A stretch of DNA of 35,322 nucleotides, from positions 1 to 35,322 of the forward strand of contig NZ_AYMJ01000037.1 of assembly GCF_000633255.1 (NCBI RefSeq), in the 5' to 3' direction. Made by a program: the position numbers and the translations under genes. The notes below the pieces were generated by a model. It worked only from the letters and a program-made list of their open reading frames with translations, made no database searches and was not told the DNA's origin. This DNA is from Pseudomonas sp. H1h. GTDB lineage: Bacteria > Pseudomonadota > Gammaproteobacteria > Pseudomonadales > Pseudomonadaceae. Within the stretch, counting starts at the first letter, position 1. Each line of letters opens with the position of its first letter. Below are positions 25,479 through 32,802 of the stretch, in pieces.

Positions 25479-26075
25479 TTATAAAAACGGCGAAATATTT
25501 GCCAGCGCCCGCGTGATGTAGAGGTCTTTCTCGCCAACCGGGACCACGTAGTGCAGCGCATTGCGGGCGGCCTCCTCACCGGCAAGACGGGTGATAAACC
25601 AGGTCGCCAGATACTGTGAGGCCAGGCACCCGCCGGCAGTGGCGACATTGCCCTTGGCCACGAACGGTTGATTGAGCACCGCCACGCCAGCCTCCTCCAC
25701 CCACGGTTTGGTGATCAGATCCGTACACGCCGGAACCCCGTTCAACAACCCGAGCTTTTCCAGAATCAGCGTGCCCGAGCACTGCGCCCCCAGCAGTTGC
25801 CGCGCCGGATCGAGCCGCAGACGCGACATCAGTTGGGCATTCGCCACGATGTCGCGGGTCAGGCTCCCACTGCCGACCAGAACTGCATCCGCCTCGCAGG
25901 CCTCCTCCAATGACACCTGTGCCTCGACCACCAGGCCGTTCATTGAACGCACCTTTTGCGTCGGGCCGGCGATCGACACCCGCCAATCGGGCTGCTTGAC
26001 CCGGTTGAGGATGCTGTAGGCGATGAACGAATCCAGTTCGTTGAAACCTTCAAAAGTCAGGATGGCGATGTGCAT
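25479..26075 (-). CDS. DJ-1/PfpI family protein
   Basis: The ATG at 26075 has GAGG 6 bases upstream, giving 198 residues. The protein has the class I glutamine-amidotransferase-like fold of DJ-1/PfpI, with the nucleophile elbow AQCSG (C99) and an early acidic site (ELDSF, E13 and D15). This group includes intracellular chaperone, isonitrile hydratase-like and AraC-associated amidase-like members, so a precise reaction cannot be assigned. It converges on the DUF2986 gene with 15 bases between the stops. Confidence 0.85.
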   Translation of the reverse strand: MHIAILTFEGFNELDSFIAYSILNRVKQPDWRVSIAGPTQKVRSMNGLVVEAQVSLEEACEADAVLVGSGSLTRDIVANAQLMSRLRLDPARQLLGAQCSGTLILEKLGLLNGVPACTDLITKPWVEEAGVAVLNQPFVAKGNVATAGGCLASQYLATWFITRLAGEEAARNALHYVVPVGEKDLYITRALANISPFL

Positions 26076-26451
26076 GATGAGCCTCGGGTCAGATTGCCGG
26101 TGACGCATCGTAAAATCGGCCGATCAATACAATCAAAAAATTGTCATGACTACATTCCTGACCGCTATCGACAGGCCATCGGCAGGCCAGCCAGGCCCCA
26201 GAAAAGACTTCTGAAAAAAACGCGTACTTATCTGTGCTCGTCTGCCGGGGACTGGTCAACCTCGAACTTGGGCAGTTCTCTCGATTTCAATAGTTTGTCA
26301 ATAGTACAGGTGAGCGACTGTGCGACCGGCAACGCGGTAGTAGGCTTTCATGGCGTCACACTACGCGAATGCCCGATCTGTTCAGATCATTGATGAAGGC
26401 AGGTCAGGCCAATGTATAAGCCGCATGTCAGCTAACTGAAAGGATTCGAAC
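26076..26451. other. Intergenic region with two divergent starts
   Basis: This 376-base region separates the DJ-1/PfpI gene from the small exported protein gene and carries no convincing ORF. It is lower in GC than its surroundings. It contains the perfect inverted repeat GATCTG-TT-CAGATC (26375-26388) and a weak candidate promoter for the exported protein, TTGATG (26390-26395) and TATAAG (26415-26420) with a 19-base spacer. Nothing else stands out. Confidence 0.5.
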
Positions 26452-26721
26452 ATGAAAAAGTCCCTTACTGCTCTGGCCGTATCCGCAACGCTCGCTTTCA
26501 CCGCAACTGTCGCGAACGCCTCCGTGCATCCGACCACCCTCAAGAGTCCCCAGACCGTCAATCAGCTGACCGCTTCGATTGGCACTCCATTCGGAACCCA
26601 TAAAACAGCGGGCACAATCCAAATGGCCAGCCTGGCCAGAAGTTGCTCCGATGATCGATATTCCTGGTGGGAATACAGCGGTTGGGAAATCGTCGCTTGT
26701 CTCGGAAGCGGCCAGTGGTAA
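26452..26721 (+). CDS. Small exported protein, unknown
   Basis: AAAGGA lies 8 bases upstream of the ATG. The 89-residue precursor has a textbook signal peptide (MKKSLTALAVSATLAFTATVANA), leaving a mature part of about 66 residues. Its C-terminal third is very aromatic, with five tryptophans and two tyrosines, and contains only two cysteines, which could form a disulfide between the SCSDDR and VACLGS segments. No family is recognised. It stands alone, with its own ribosome site and a hairpin after it (26736-26769). Confidence 0.7.
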   Translation: MKKSLTALAVSATLAFTATVANASVHPTTLKSPQTVNQLTASIGTPFGTHKTAGTIQMASLARSCSDDRYSWWEYSGWEIVACLGSGQW

Positions 26722-26735
26722 CTATTCAGCCGAGC

Positions 26736-26804
26736 CTGGTGCGTGACGTGTGGGGTGAGCACGCACCAGCGCCTGTTGCTCGATGCATAAGCGCTGTGGC
26801 GCTT
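26736..26804 (+). terminator. Two hairpins after the small exported protein gene
   Basis: CTGGTGCGTG (26736-26745) pairs perfectly with CACGCACCAG (26760-26769) around a 14-base loop. A second hairpin, AAGCGC-TGTG-GCGCTT (26789-26804), follows 19 bases later. No T run follows either. They lie between the plus-strand exported protein gene and the convergent DUF4432 gene and are likely transcript-end structures, possibly serving both strands. Confidence 0.45.
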
Positions 26805-26902
26805 CGCGGGTGTACATGAGGTCAAAGCACGAAGCCCGGGTATCCAGAACTGAGTAAACCAGAACCCAGGCATTCGATGAGCAAGGACACTACAAGGGCC
26901 TG

Positions 26903-28117
26903 TCAACCCTTGGTCAGATCAACCAACGGTGTTTGCCGCACCTCAGTCTCGCGCCCAGCCTGAATCTCACTCACCTGCTTCAAGGCCTTAGCCACAGCCG
27001 CCTTATCCGCCAACAAGCTGTAACTGATGCGGAACTGCTTGTGTTCCTTCGGCCCGATTGTGGGTACCAGGTTCAGTGGCCGCTGATAATGGCGGTTGTA
27101 GGAAAAACTTGTTCCCGGCTCAAGCCCCGTGACATAACCCTGGCCTTGGGTATCGGTGTTTTTCCAAAGCGAAAACACCGGCAATGTCTGCGTATTGAAA
27201 CCGACCGAAACGCCCAGGCTGCCGGCCTTGTTATGCAACACGGCCAACGTATCGCCCTTGGCATCGGCATACGGCACGATGTTGTAAACCGTTTCGTCGT
27301 AGTCCTTGGTCGGTGCGCGGTAGGTTTGCCATTCGGGCAGATCGCCCTTGGCCTTGTCATTGAACGGCGACACCTGTTTTACCGGCGCAACGAAACGAGC
27401 ACCCTGCTCCAGGAACGGGGTGCTGAAGTTACTGTGATACAGCGCCTGGTATTCCTTCGGATAGTCACCGTTGTTGGTCAGGGTGTCATTCAGGGCGAAC
27501 ACGACGCTGCCGGGCTCGGTGACCAGTTCGGTCGCGACGGAGAAGTCGACCTTCTTGAACGCCTGCTCTTTCAGTTCGCCGCGCAGGGTGATGGCGTACG
27601 GTGGTAATTCGTCGATGTGCAGGGTGACTTTGTTTGCAGGAATGTTGGCGGCCCGACCGTGCAGAGTCAGCAGTTCGCCGTTATCGACGCCGGGGTGGCC
27701 GACCCATTCATATCCGCAGCGGGTGACCAGTTCATTGAAACCTTCCAACCAGCCCAGACCACCGCGGCCATTGAGTTCGATGAAGGACGGATTGACCACT
27801 TCCTTGACCGGCGAATCCCAGCCCATGCGCACATTGCCGACCGAAGCCTGCAAGACGTTCATTCCCCGTGTCGGCACCACCGAGAGCTTCATCGTGCCGT
27901 TATCGATGTCGACGATGCTGACGCCCTCCTGCCGACCGCCATGCAAGGTGCGCAGGGTAACGCTGAAGGGTTTGTCGGTTTTCATGCCGAGTTGCTGGCT
28001 GGTGATCTGCCAGTTCTGGGCGGCTTTGTCGGTGTCGAGCAGAACGTAATCCCAGGCCATGGCGTGGGAGGCAGCGGACAGCGCGCTGAGGGCAACAACG
28101 AGTTTGAGCGGGGTCAT
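26903..28117 (-). CDS. Exported DUF4432 (aldose 1-epimerase-like) protein
   Basis: The ATG at 28117 with AAAGG 9 bases upstream gives about 404 residues with a signal peptide (MTPLKLVVALSALSAASHAMA). The body is a galactose-mutarotase-like beta-sandwich of the DUF4432 family: KLSVVPTRGMNVLQ, GWLEGFNELVTRCGYEW, and LHGRAANIPA, with LEPGTSFSYNR near the end. It likely binds or epimerises a sugar in the periplasm. Its promoter has a LacI-family operator (28161-28172), which suits control by a sugar. The regulator is not in this window. Confidence 0.82.
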   Translation of the reverse strand: MTPLKLVVALSALSAASHAMAWDYVLLDTDKAAQNWQITSQQLGMKTDKPFSVTLRTLHGGRQEGVSIVDIDNGTMKLSVVPTRGMNVLQASVGNVRMGWDSPVKEVVNPSFIELNGRGGLGWLEGFNELVTRCGYEWVGHPGVDNGELLTLHGRAANIPANKVTLHIDELPPYAITLRGELKEQAFKKVDFSVATELVTEPGSVVFALNDTLTNNGDYPKEYQALYHSNFSTPFLEQGARFVAPVKQVSPFNDKAKGDLPEWQTYRAPTKDYDETVYNIVPYADAKGDTLAVLHNKAGSLGVSVGFNTQTLPVFSLWKNTDTQGQGYVTGLEPGTSFSYNRHYQRPLNLVPTIGPKEHKQFRISYSLLADKAAVAKALKQVSEIQAGRETEVRQTPLVDLTKG

Positions 28118-28147
28118 GGCAGCAGCCTTTCTTGGAGTTGTGCCCTT

Positions 28148-28176
28148 TTTATAAACTTGATGAAACGTTTCAGCAA
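28148..28176 (-). promoter_or_regulatory. Promoter of the DUF4432 gene
   Basis: On the minus strand -35 TTGCTG (28171-28176) and -10 TATAAA (28148-28153) are 17 bases apart. The start of transcription would be near 28141, giving a leader of about 24 bases to the ATG at 28117. The operator palindrome 28161-28172 overlaps the -35 box and spacer, so a bound repressor would block RNA polymerase. Confidence 0.6.
28161..28172. promoter_or_regulatory. LacI/GalR-family operator
   Basis: TGAAACGTTTCA is a perfect 12-base palindrome with the central CG step characteristic of operators bound by LacI/GalR-family repressors. It overlaps the -35 of the DUF4432 promoter. No LacI-type gene is present in the window, so the regulator must be encoded elsewhere. 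Confidence 0.65.
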
Positions 28177-28245
28177 GCTTAAAAAGGTCACTGCACGGGT
28201 AAGTACCAGGAAAGATTCGGGATAAACAGGAGAATTGAGCCGATG

Positions 28246-28273
28246 CCATCGCGAGCAAGCTCTAACTCCCACA
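28246..28273. repeat. REP singlet (degenerate)
   Basis: The stretch containing ATCGCGAGCAAGCTCTAACTCCCACA matches the core of the Pseudomonas fluorescens-type REP element (CGCGAGCAAGC...CTCCCACA), with TAA replacing the usual GC-rich bases in the loop side. No inverted partner is nearby, so it is a solitary, decaying copy, in the gap between the DUF4432 and histidine kinase genes. Confidence 0.6.
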
Positions 28274-28348
28274 TCAGATCGAAAATGAGCACAGGTTTTG
28301 TGAGCATTCAAAAGCGTTTCGGTGGAGTATTTCAGGTGCCGCGATCCC

Positions 28349-29701
28349 TCACGACCGGCCTTTCAACCACACCGAAACCCGCAAGCCACGCTGCCCCACC
28401 TCATCCACATACCCCAGGCCTACCCGTGCCCCGGTTCGCTCGGCGATTGCCATGACGATGGACAGCCCCAACCCGGACCCTGCCTCCCCCGTGCCGAGGC
28501 TGCGGTAAAACGGATCGAACACCAGCGCCTGCTCTTCAACGCGGATACCCGGCCCCGAGTCCTTGATGTCAATGAGCGCGCCCTGCTCCGAGGGTTCGAC
28601 ACTCAAGTCGACCCGGCCGCCCGCCGGGGTGTAGCGAATGGCGTTGTCCACCAGGTTCTTGATCAGAATGAACAGGTCCAGTTCGTTGATCACGACTTGC
28701 ACGTCCTCGACGCTTTCCACACCGAGATCGATGCCCTTGTTTTCTGCCAGTGGCAGCAGATCTTCGAGCACCTGACGAAACACGGCGTGCACCGAAACCG
28801 TTACCTCTGACCGTTGCACGACTGATTGCGCGGCGGCCAACGCCAGCAGTTGCTCGATGAGTTTGCGGCTGCGCTCAATGCCCTGGGCCAAGGGCATAAA
28901 GCTTTGCCGGGTCGCCTCGGACATGGGCGTGGACGCCAACCGCTCTGCCTGCAGCGATAGCGCGGTCATCGGCGAGCGAAGTTCATGGGCGGCATCGGCG
29001 ATAAACCGCCGTTGCGTTTCCATGGCCTGCGCAACGCGCTTGAGCAACCGATTGATCGCCACGACAAAAGGCCTGATTTCGCTCGGCAGGTGCTGTTCAT
29101 CGACAGGATGCAGCGCCTGCTGGTCGCGCTGATCAATCTCTGCCGAGAGCGTCGCGATAGGCCGGAACAGCTTGCGCACCAGGTCCCCGACCACCAACAG
29201 CAACACCGGGAACAGAATGAGAAACGGCAGCAGGCTGCGCCAGGCGCTTTCCCGCGCCTCCTTGTCGCGCACGTCGGCCTCTTGCGCGACCACGATGCGT
29301 TCGCCTGTCGAAGTGGTCCTGACCAGAACGCGAAAGTCTTCGCCGGCGATGTTCAGTGTCGACAGGCCGTCGGCCAGTGTCACCGGAAACGGCAACGGAA
29401 TGCTGGCGTCATCGTTGCCGGTCGCTTTGGTGCTGTCGGCCAGGTACTGCACGATGATCCGCGACTCTTCGTCGTCGCCGACGATCCGTTCGGCACCGGG
29501 ATAGCGCAAGGTCATGTGCTGGCGATCGAACAACACCGCCACCTGGTGCAAGCTTTCGTCCTGCATCTCGTGCGCCTCTTTGAGTGCAGAGATGAACGCG
29601 AACGCCCCGGCCAGCACGGCGACGATGAGAATCGCCAGCGACAGCGTGACGGAAAGCCGCAACTGCACCGAGTCGCTCAGACGCCTTTTGAAACCATCCA
29701 T
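28349..29701 (-). CDS. Two-component sensor histidine kinase
   Basis: This 450-residue kinase has two membrane helices (about 16-40 and 157-176) enclosing a periplasmic sensor of about 115 residues, similar in design to TctE/QseC-type kinases. The dimerisation domain has H239 in DAAHELRSPM. The ATPase domain has the N box (LVDNAIRYTPAGG), G1 (DSGPGI) and G2 (GSGLGLSI). Its start overlaps the response regulator by 25 bases, so they form one operon. The signal is unknown. Confidence 0.92.
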   Translation of the reverse strand: MDGFKRRLSDSVQLRLSVTLSLAILIVAVLAGAFAFISALKEAHEMQDESLHQVAVLFDRQHMTLRYPGAERIVGDDEESRIIVQYLADSTKATGNDDASIPLPFPVTLADGLSTLNIAGEDFRVLVRTTSTGERIVVAQEADVRDKEARESAWRSLLPFLILFPVLLLVVGDLVRKLFRPIATLSAEIDQRDQQALHPVDEQHLPSEIRPFVVAINRLLKRVAQAMETQRRFIADAAHELRSPMTALSLQAERLASTPMSEATRQSFMPLAQGIERSRKLIEQLLALAAAQSVVQRSEVTVSVHAVFRQVLEDLLPLAENKGIDLGVESVEDVQVVINELDLFILIKNLVDNAIRYTPAGGRVDLSVEPSEQGALIDIKDSGPGIRVEEQALVFDPFYRSLGTGEAGSGLGLSIVMAIAERTGARVGLGYVDEVGQRGLRVSVWLKGRS

Positions 29702-30342
29702 CCCATCCCCCTGACGTTCTTGATGACATGGTTCCCCAGTTTTCGTCGCAACGCGTGAATCAAAAACTCCACCGCGTTGCTTTCCACTTCGTTGCCCCAG
29801 CCGTAGATCCGGTCCTCCAGTTCACTGCGCGAGAGAATCGCCCCCGGGCGGATCAACAGCGCCTGCAACAGTGCGAACTCGCGACTGGAGAGTTGCACCT
29901 CGGCAAGATCGACGGTGGAAGCTTGTTTGGAAACCAGGTTCAACGACACCTCGCCGTTATCCAGCAACGATTGCGCGTTGCCACCGCGACGGCGCAGTAC
30001 CGCGCGCATGCGTGCCAGCAATTCGGCCATGGCGAAGGGTTTGAGCAGAAAGTCATCAGCGCCGCCATCGAGCCCGCGCAGGCGGTCATCCAGACCATCG
30101 CGGGCGGTGATGATCAGCAGCGGCACGGGGTTGTTGCGTGCGCGAATGGCATCCAGCACATCGAGCCCGTCCTTGCCCGGCAAGCCGAGGTCCAGCAGCA
30201 CCAGATCGTAGGTCTGGGTGTCGAGCGCCGCCAGCGCAGTCAGGCCGTTTTTCACCCAGTCGGTGGCGTAGCTCGCCTCCTTGAGCGCCCCTTCGATGGC
30301 ATCCCCAATCATCAGGTCATCTTCGACCAGCAGAATCCGCAT
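29677..30342 (-). CDS. OmpR/PhoB-family response regulator
   Basis: The 221-residue protein has a receiver domain with D51 (in LLDLGLPG) as phosphorylation site, the acidic pair E7-D8-D9, and K98. A winged-helix DNA-binding domain follows (LSSREFALLQALL ... VRGMGWMV). The best-known relatives are TctD/QseB/BasR-like regulators. CGGAG lies upstream of the ATG. The upstream lipoprotein gene ends 96 bases away, with a strong hairpin (30361-30388) in the gap. Confidence 0.92.
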   Translation of the reverse strand: MRILLVEDDLMIGDAIEGALKEASYATDWVKNGLTALAALDTQTYDLVLLDLGLPGKDGLDVLDAIRARNNPVPLLIITARDGLDDRLRGLDGGADDFLLKPFAMAELLARMRAVLRRRGGNAQSLLDNGEVSLNLVSKQASTVDLAEVQLSSREFALLQALLIRPGAILSRSELEDRIYGWGNEVESNAVEFLIHALRRKLGNHVIKNVRGMGWMVSKGV

Positions 30343-30360
30343 GCACCGCTCCGACAGAAA

Positions 30361-30388
30361 AGGCGCGACGGTGATCCCCGTCGCGCCT
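30361..30388 (-). terminator. Hairpin between the lipoprotein and response-regulator genes
   Basis: AGGCGCGACGG (30361-30371) pairs perfectly over 11 bases with CCGTCGCGCCT (30378-30388), with a six-base loop. On the minus strand it is followed by TTTTCTGT, a short T-rich run. It could attenuate read-through from the upstream lipoprotein gene into the regulator, or stabilise the lipoprotein mRNA 3' end. Confidence 0.55.
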
Positions 30389-30438
30389 GTATTGAAGCAC
30401 TTGAGCCGGCGTTTGTCCGCCGCCGGCCCAATGCAGGC

Positions 30439-30876
30439 TCACTGCTGGCCTTTCATCGCATCGAACGCCTTGAGCAAGTCGTCCATGGCCGACTTGCAGT
30501 CAGCCTGCTTCGGCGTACTGGCGCGCAGGGCGTCGAGTGCGCGGTCAATGGCTTTGTCCAGCACATGCCAGTCAGCAGCGGCCCGAGGCTTGATGCCGGC
30601 TTCGGCGGAATCCCAGGAGGTTTCCAGATCCTTGATGCGGGTCTTGGCAGCGGGCAAATCATTCTTGTCGACGAGCGCAGTGACGTCGGCAGCGATGCTG
30701 CGGAACTCACTCAGATCGCCCAGTTTCGAGCCCGACTGCGCCGGCGCACTCATCGAGCTGGTGGGGGTACCGGCAGCAGGTTTGTCGACGGGTTTCGAAC
30801 AGCCGGTCAGGCTGCCGAGCAGCACCAGAGACGAGATGATTGCTACATGGCGAAAAGTCGATTGGAAGGCGCGCAT
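30439..30876 (-). CDS. Small lipoprotein of unknown function
   Basis: The 145-residue precursor has a signal sequence ending in a lipobox, LTGC, with C26 as lipidated cysteine; the next residue is Ser, which is consistent with outer-membrane sorting. The mature part is Pro/Ser-rich, then a mainly helical domain with a C...SAMDDLLKAFD end. I recognise no named domain. AAGGAA lies upstream of the ATG. It lies 27 bases after the membrane-protein gene, so the two are co-transcribed and probably part of one response linked to the two-component pair. Confidence 0.7.
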   Translation of the reverse strand: MRAFQSTFRHVAIISSLVLLGSLTGCSKPVDKPAAGTPTSSMSAPAQSGSKLGDLSEFRSIAADVTALVDKNDLPAAKTRIKDLETSWDSAEAGIKPRAAADWHVLDKAIDRALDALRASTPKQADCKSAMDDLLKAFDAMKGQQ

Positions 30877-30903
30877 GTTGATTCCTTGATAAGTGTCTGA
30901 AGG

Positions 30904-31668
30904 TTATTGAATGGCGGTTTTGCGGTTGCCGAGGCTGATTTGCGCGACCGCCACCAACAGCACGATGACGGTCAGGAAAATTGCGCTGGTCCAGGCGGCG
31001 CCCATACCAAGGCCGCCATAAGTCTTGGCCTGAGTCAGCAGGTCACCAAGGGAAGCACCGAACGGGCGAGTGAGGATGTAGGCGATCCAGAAAGTCAGCA
31101 CCACGTTGGCCCCCAGACGCCAGGCCAGCAGTGTCGCCGCAATCAGCGCACCAAAAATCACCGCACCGACGGTGAATCCCAACCCCAGCGCTTCGGTCGC
31201 CAGATCCCCGGCGGCGGTGCCCAGGGCGAAGGTGCAGAGCACCGTGGACCAGTAGAAAAGTTCGCGCCGCGGCGTGTTGATTTCGCGGATCGACAGGTTG
31301 TGCTCCAGGCTGAACCAGAGCAGGAAGTTCAACGCCAACAGCACCGAGAACACCGCTGTGCTGACGTACAGGCTGATGTCGAGCATGTCGGTCATGATGT
31401 CGGTGATCTGCGTGCCGACGATGCTCACCAGCACCACGGTCAACCAGTAGATCCACGGCGAGTAGGCGCTTTTGCGCATTTGCAGGAACAGCGCGCCACC
31501 GAGCAGCAGCGCCATGCCGATGCTGGTCCAGCCAGCGCCGAACCCCGCATCCACGGCGAGGAAGTCGGCGCCGGTTTCCCCTACGGTCGTCGATAGAATC
31601 TTGATCACCCAGAAGGCCAGTGTCACTTCGGGGACTTTATTCAGCCATCCGGCTTTAGCGGGATTCAT
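30904..31668 (-). CDS. COG4705-type multi-spanning membrane protein
   Basis: The ATG at 31668 has AGGAGAGG about 10 bases upstream and gives about 254 residues with roughly eight membrane helices. The internally repeated segments around KVPEVTLAFWVIKILSTTVGETGADFL and WSTVLCTFALGTAAGDL resemble the COG4705 membrane-protein family. Its substrate or role is unknown. It is the first gene of the cluster with the lipoprotein and the two-component system, so it may be the target or a sensor accessory of that system. Confidence 0.7.
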   Translation of the reverse strand: MNPAKAGWLNKVPEVTLAFWVIKILSTTVGETGADFLAVDAGFGAGWTSIGMALLLGGALFLQMRKSAYSPWIYWLTVVLVSIVGTQITDIMTDMLDISLYVSTAVFSVLLALNFLLWFSLEHNLSIREINTPRRELFYWSTVLCTFALGTAAGDLATEALGLGFTVGAVIFGALIAATLLAWRLGANVVLTFWIAYILTRPFGASLGDLLTQAKTYGGLGMGAAWTSAIFLTVIVLLVAVAQISLGNRKTAIQ

Positions 31669-31876
31669 GTGCGGGTAACCTCTCCTGAGCAGCGTCGAAC
31701 TTGCGCTGAACAAAAGATACGGCCCGATACTTAGCTGAGACTGAGGGCCTCAACCGATTTCTACTCGCCACCCGGCCGCAATGGGCATACGCTGCCAGAC
31801 TGAAGGATCAGCCTTCTTCAATCCCGACCCCAAGGTGCGAGTTTGCAGTCCACGCCATGACCGCGAGGCATGGATC

Positions 31877-32680
31877 ATGAATACCCCTTCGCCAACACCC
31901 CAGCGATCAACTCGCCGGGCCACTCACCTGCTCTATCTGCTATACAGCCTGACGAGCTATCTGCTGTTTCTCCTCACCACCCTGTACCTGATCGGTTTTC
32001 TGGGCAGATTGCTGGTGCCCAGGCACATCGACTCGGGGCCGCAGCACGCTCTCGTGGTTTCGATAGTTGTCGATATCCTGCTCATCACCCTGTTCGGCGT
32101 TCAGCACAGCTTCATGGCCAGAAAAGGCTTCAAGGCCAGACTCGCCCGGGTAATCCCCGCCCCGATCGAGCGCGCCACTTACGTGTTATGCAGCAGCCTG
32201 GTGCTGGTGCTGCTGTTGTACGCCTGGCGACCGATCGCCACACCGGTCTGGGACGTTACGTCGACAGTGACCGGCGCCCTGCTCTCGGGCCTGTTCTGGC
32301 TCGGCTGGGGGCTGGTATTACTGTCGACGTTTCTGATCAGCCACTTCGAGCTGTTTGGTCTGAAGCAGGCCATTCGGGCCTTTCAGGATGCTCAGCCGCG
32401 ATCTTCGCAGTTCCTCACGCCATCGCTTTACAAGGTTGTCAGGCACCCGATGTACCTGGGCTTTCTGATTGCCTTCTGGGCGACGCCGGTGATGAGCGTC
32501 GGGCATCTGCTGTTCGCCCTGACCAGTAGCGTGTACATCCTGATCGGCGCGCATCTGGAAGAGAAAGATCTGGTCAGCGCTTTCGGCCGCCAATACCTGG
32601 AGTATCAGCAACGCGTCGGCATGTTGCTGCCGTTTCGCAAGGCATCGCGGGCGACCAATAATCCGAAAAGCCCCCCTTAG
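31877..32680 (+). CDS. mddA: Methanethiol S-methyltransferase-like membrane protein (MddA)
   Basis: The ATG at 31877 with GAGG 8 bases upstream gives a 267-residue membrane protein with about five or six helices. The C-terminal part has the isoprenylcysteine-methyltransferase/NnrU pattern: LYKVVRHPMYLGFLIAFWATPVMSVGHLLFA and EEKDLVSAFGRQYLEYQQRV, the RHPMY and EExxL...FG..Y motifs that bind SAM. This layout is that of MddA, which makes dimethyl sulfide from methanethiol. A related ICMT-type methyltransferase remains possible. Confidence 0.72.
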   Translation: MNTPSPTPQRSTRRATHLLYLLYSLTSYLLFLLTTLYLIGFLGRLLVPRHIDSGPQHALVVSIVVDILLITLFGVQHSFMARKGFKARLARVIPAPIERATYVLCSSLVLVLLLYAWRPIATPVWDVTSTVTGALLSGLFWLGWGLVLLSTFLISHFELFGLKQAIRAFQDAQPRSSQFLTPSLYKVVRHPMYLGFLIAFWATPVMSVGHLLFALTSSVYILIGAHLEEKDLVSAFGRQYLEYQQRVGMLLPFRKASRATNNPKSPP

Positions 32681-32802
32681 CCGGACGCACACAGGCCGCG
32701 GCTGGTGTACCGGCCAGCCCTGCTCGCCTGAAATTTTTCTCGGCTGCCGGTTCGATCACCTAACCTCATAGCGTGTGTGATCAACGAGAACCGGCCCTAC
32801 TC

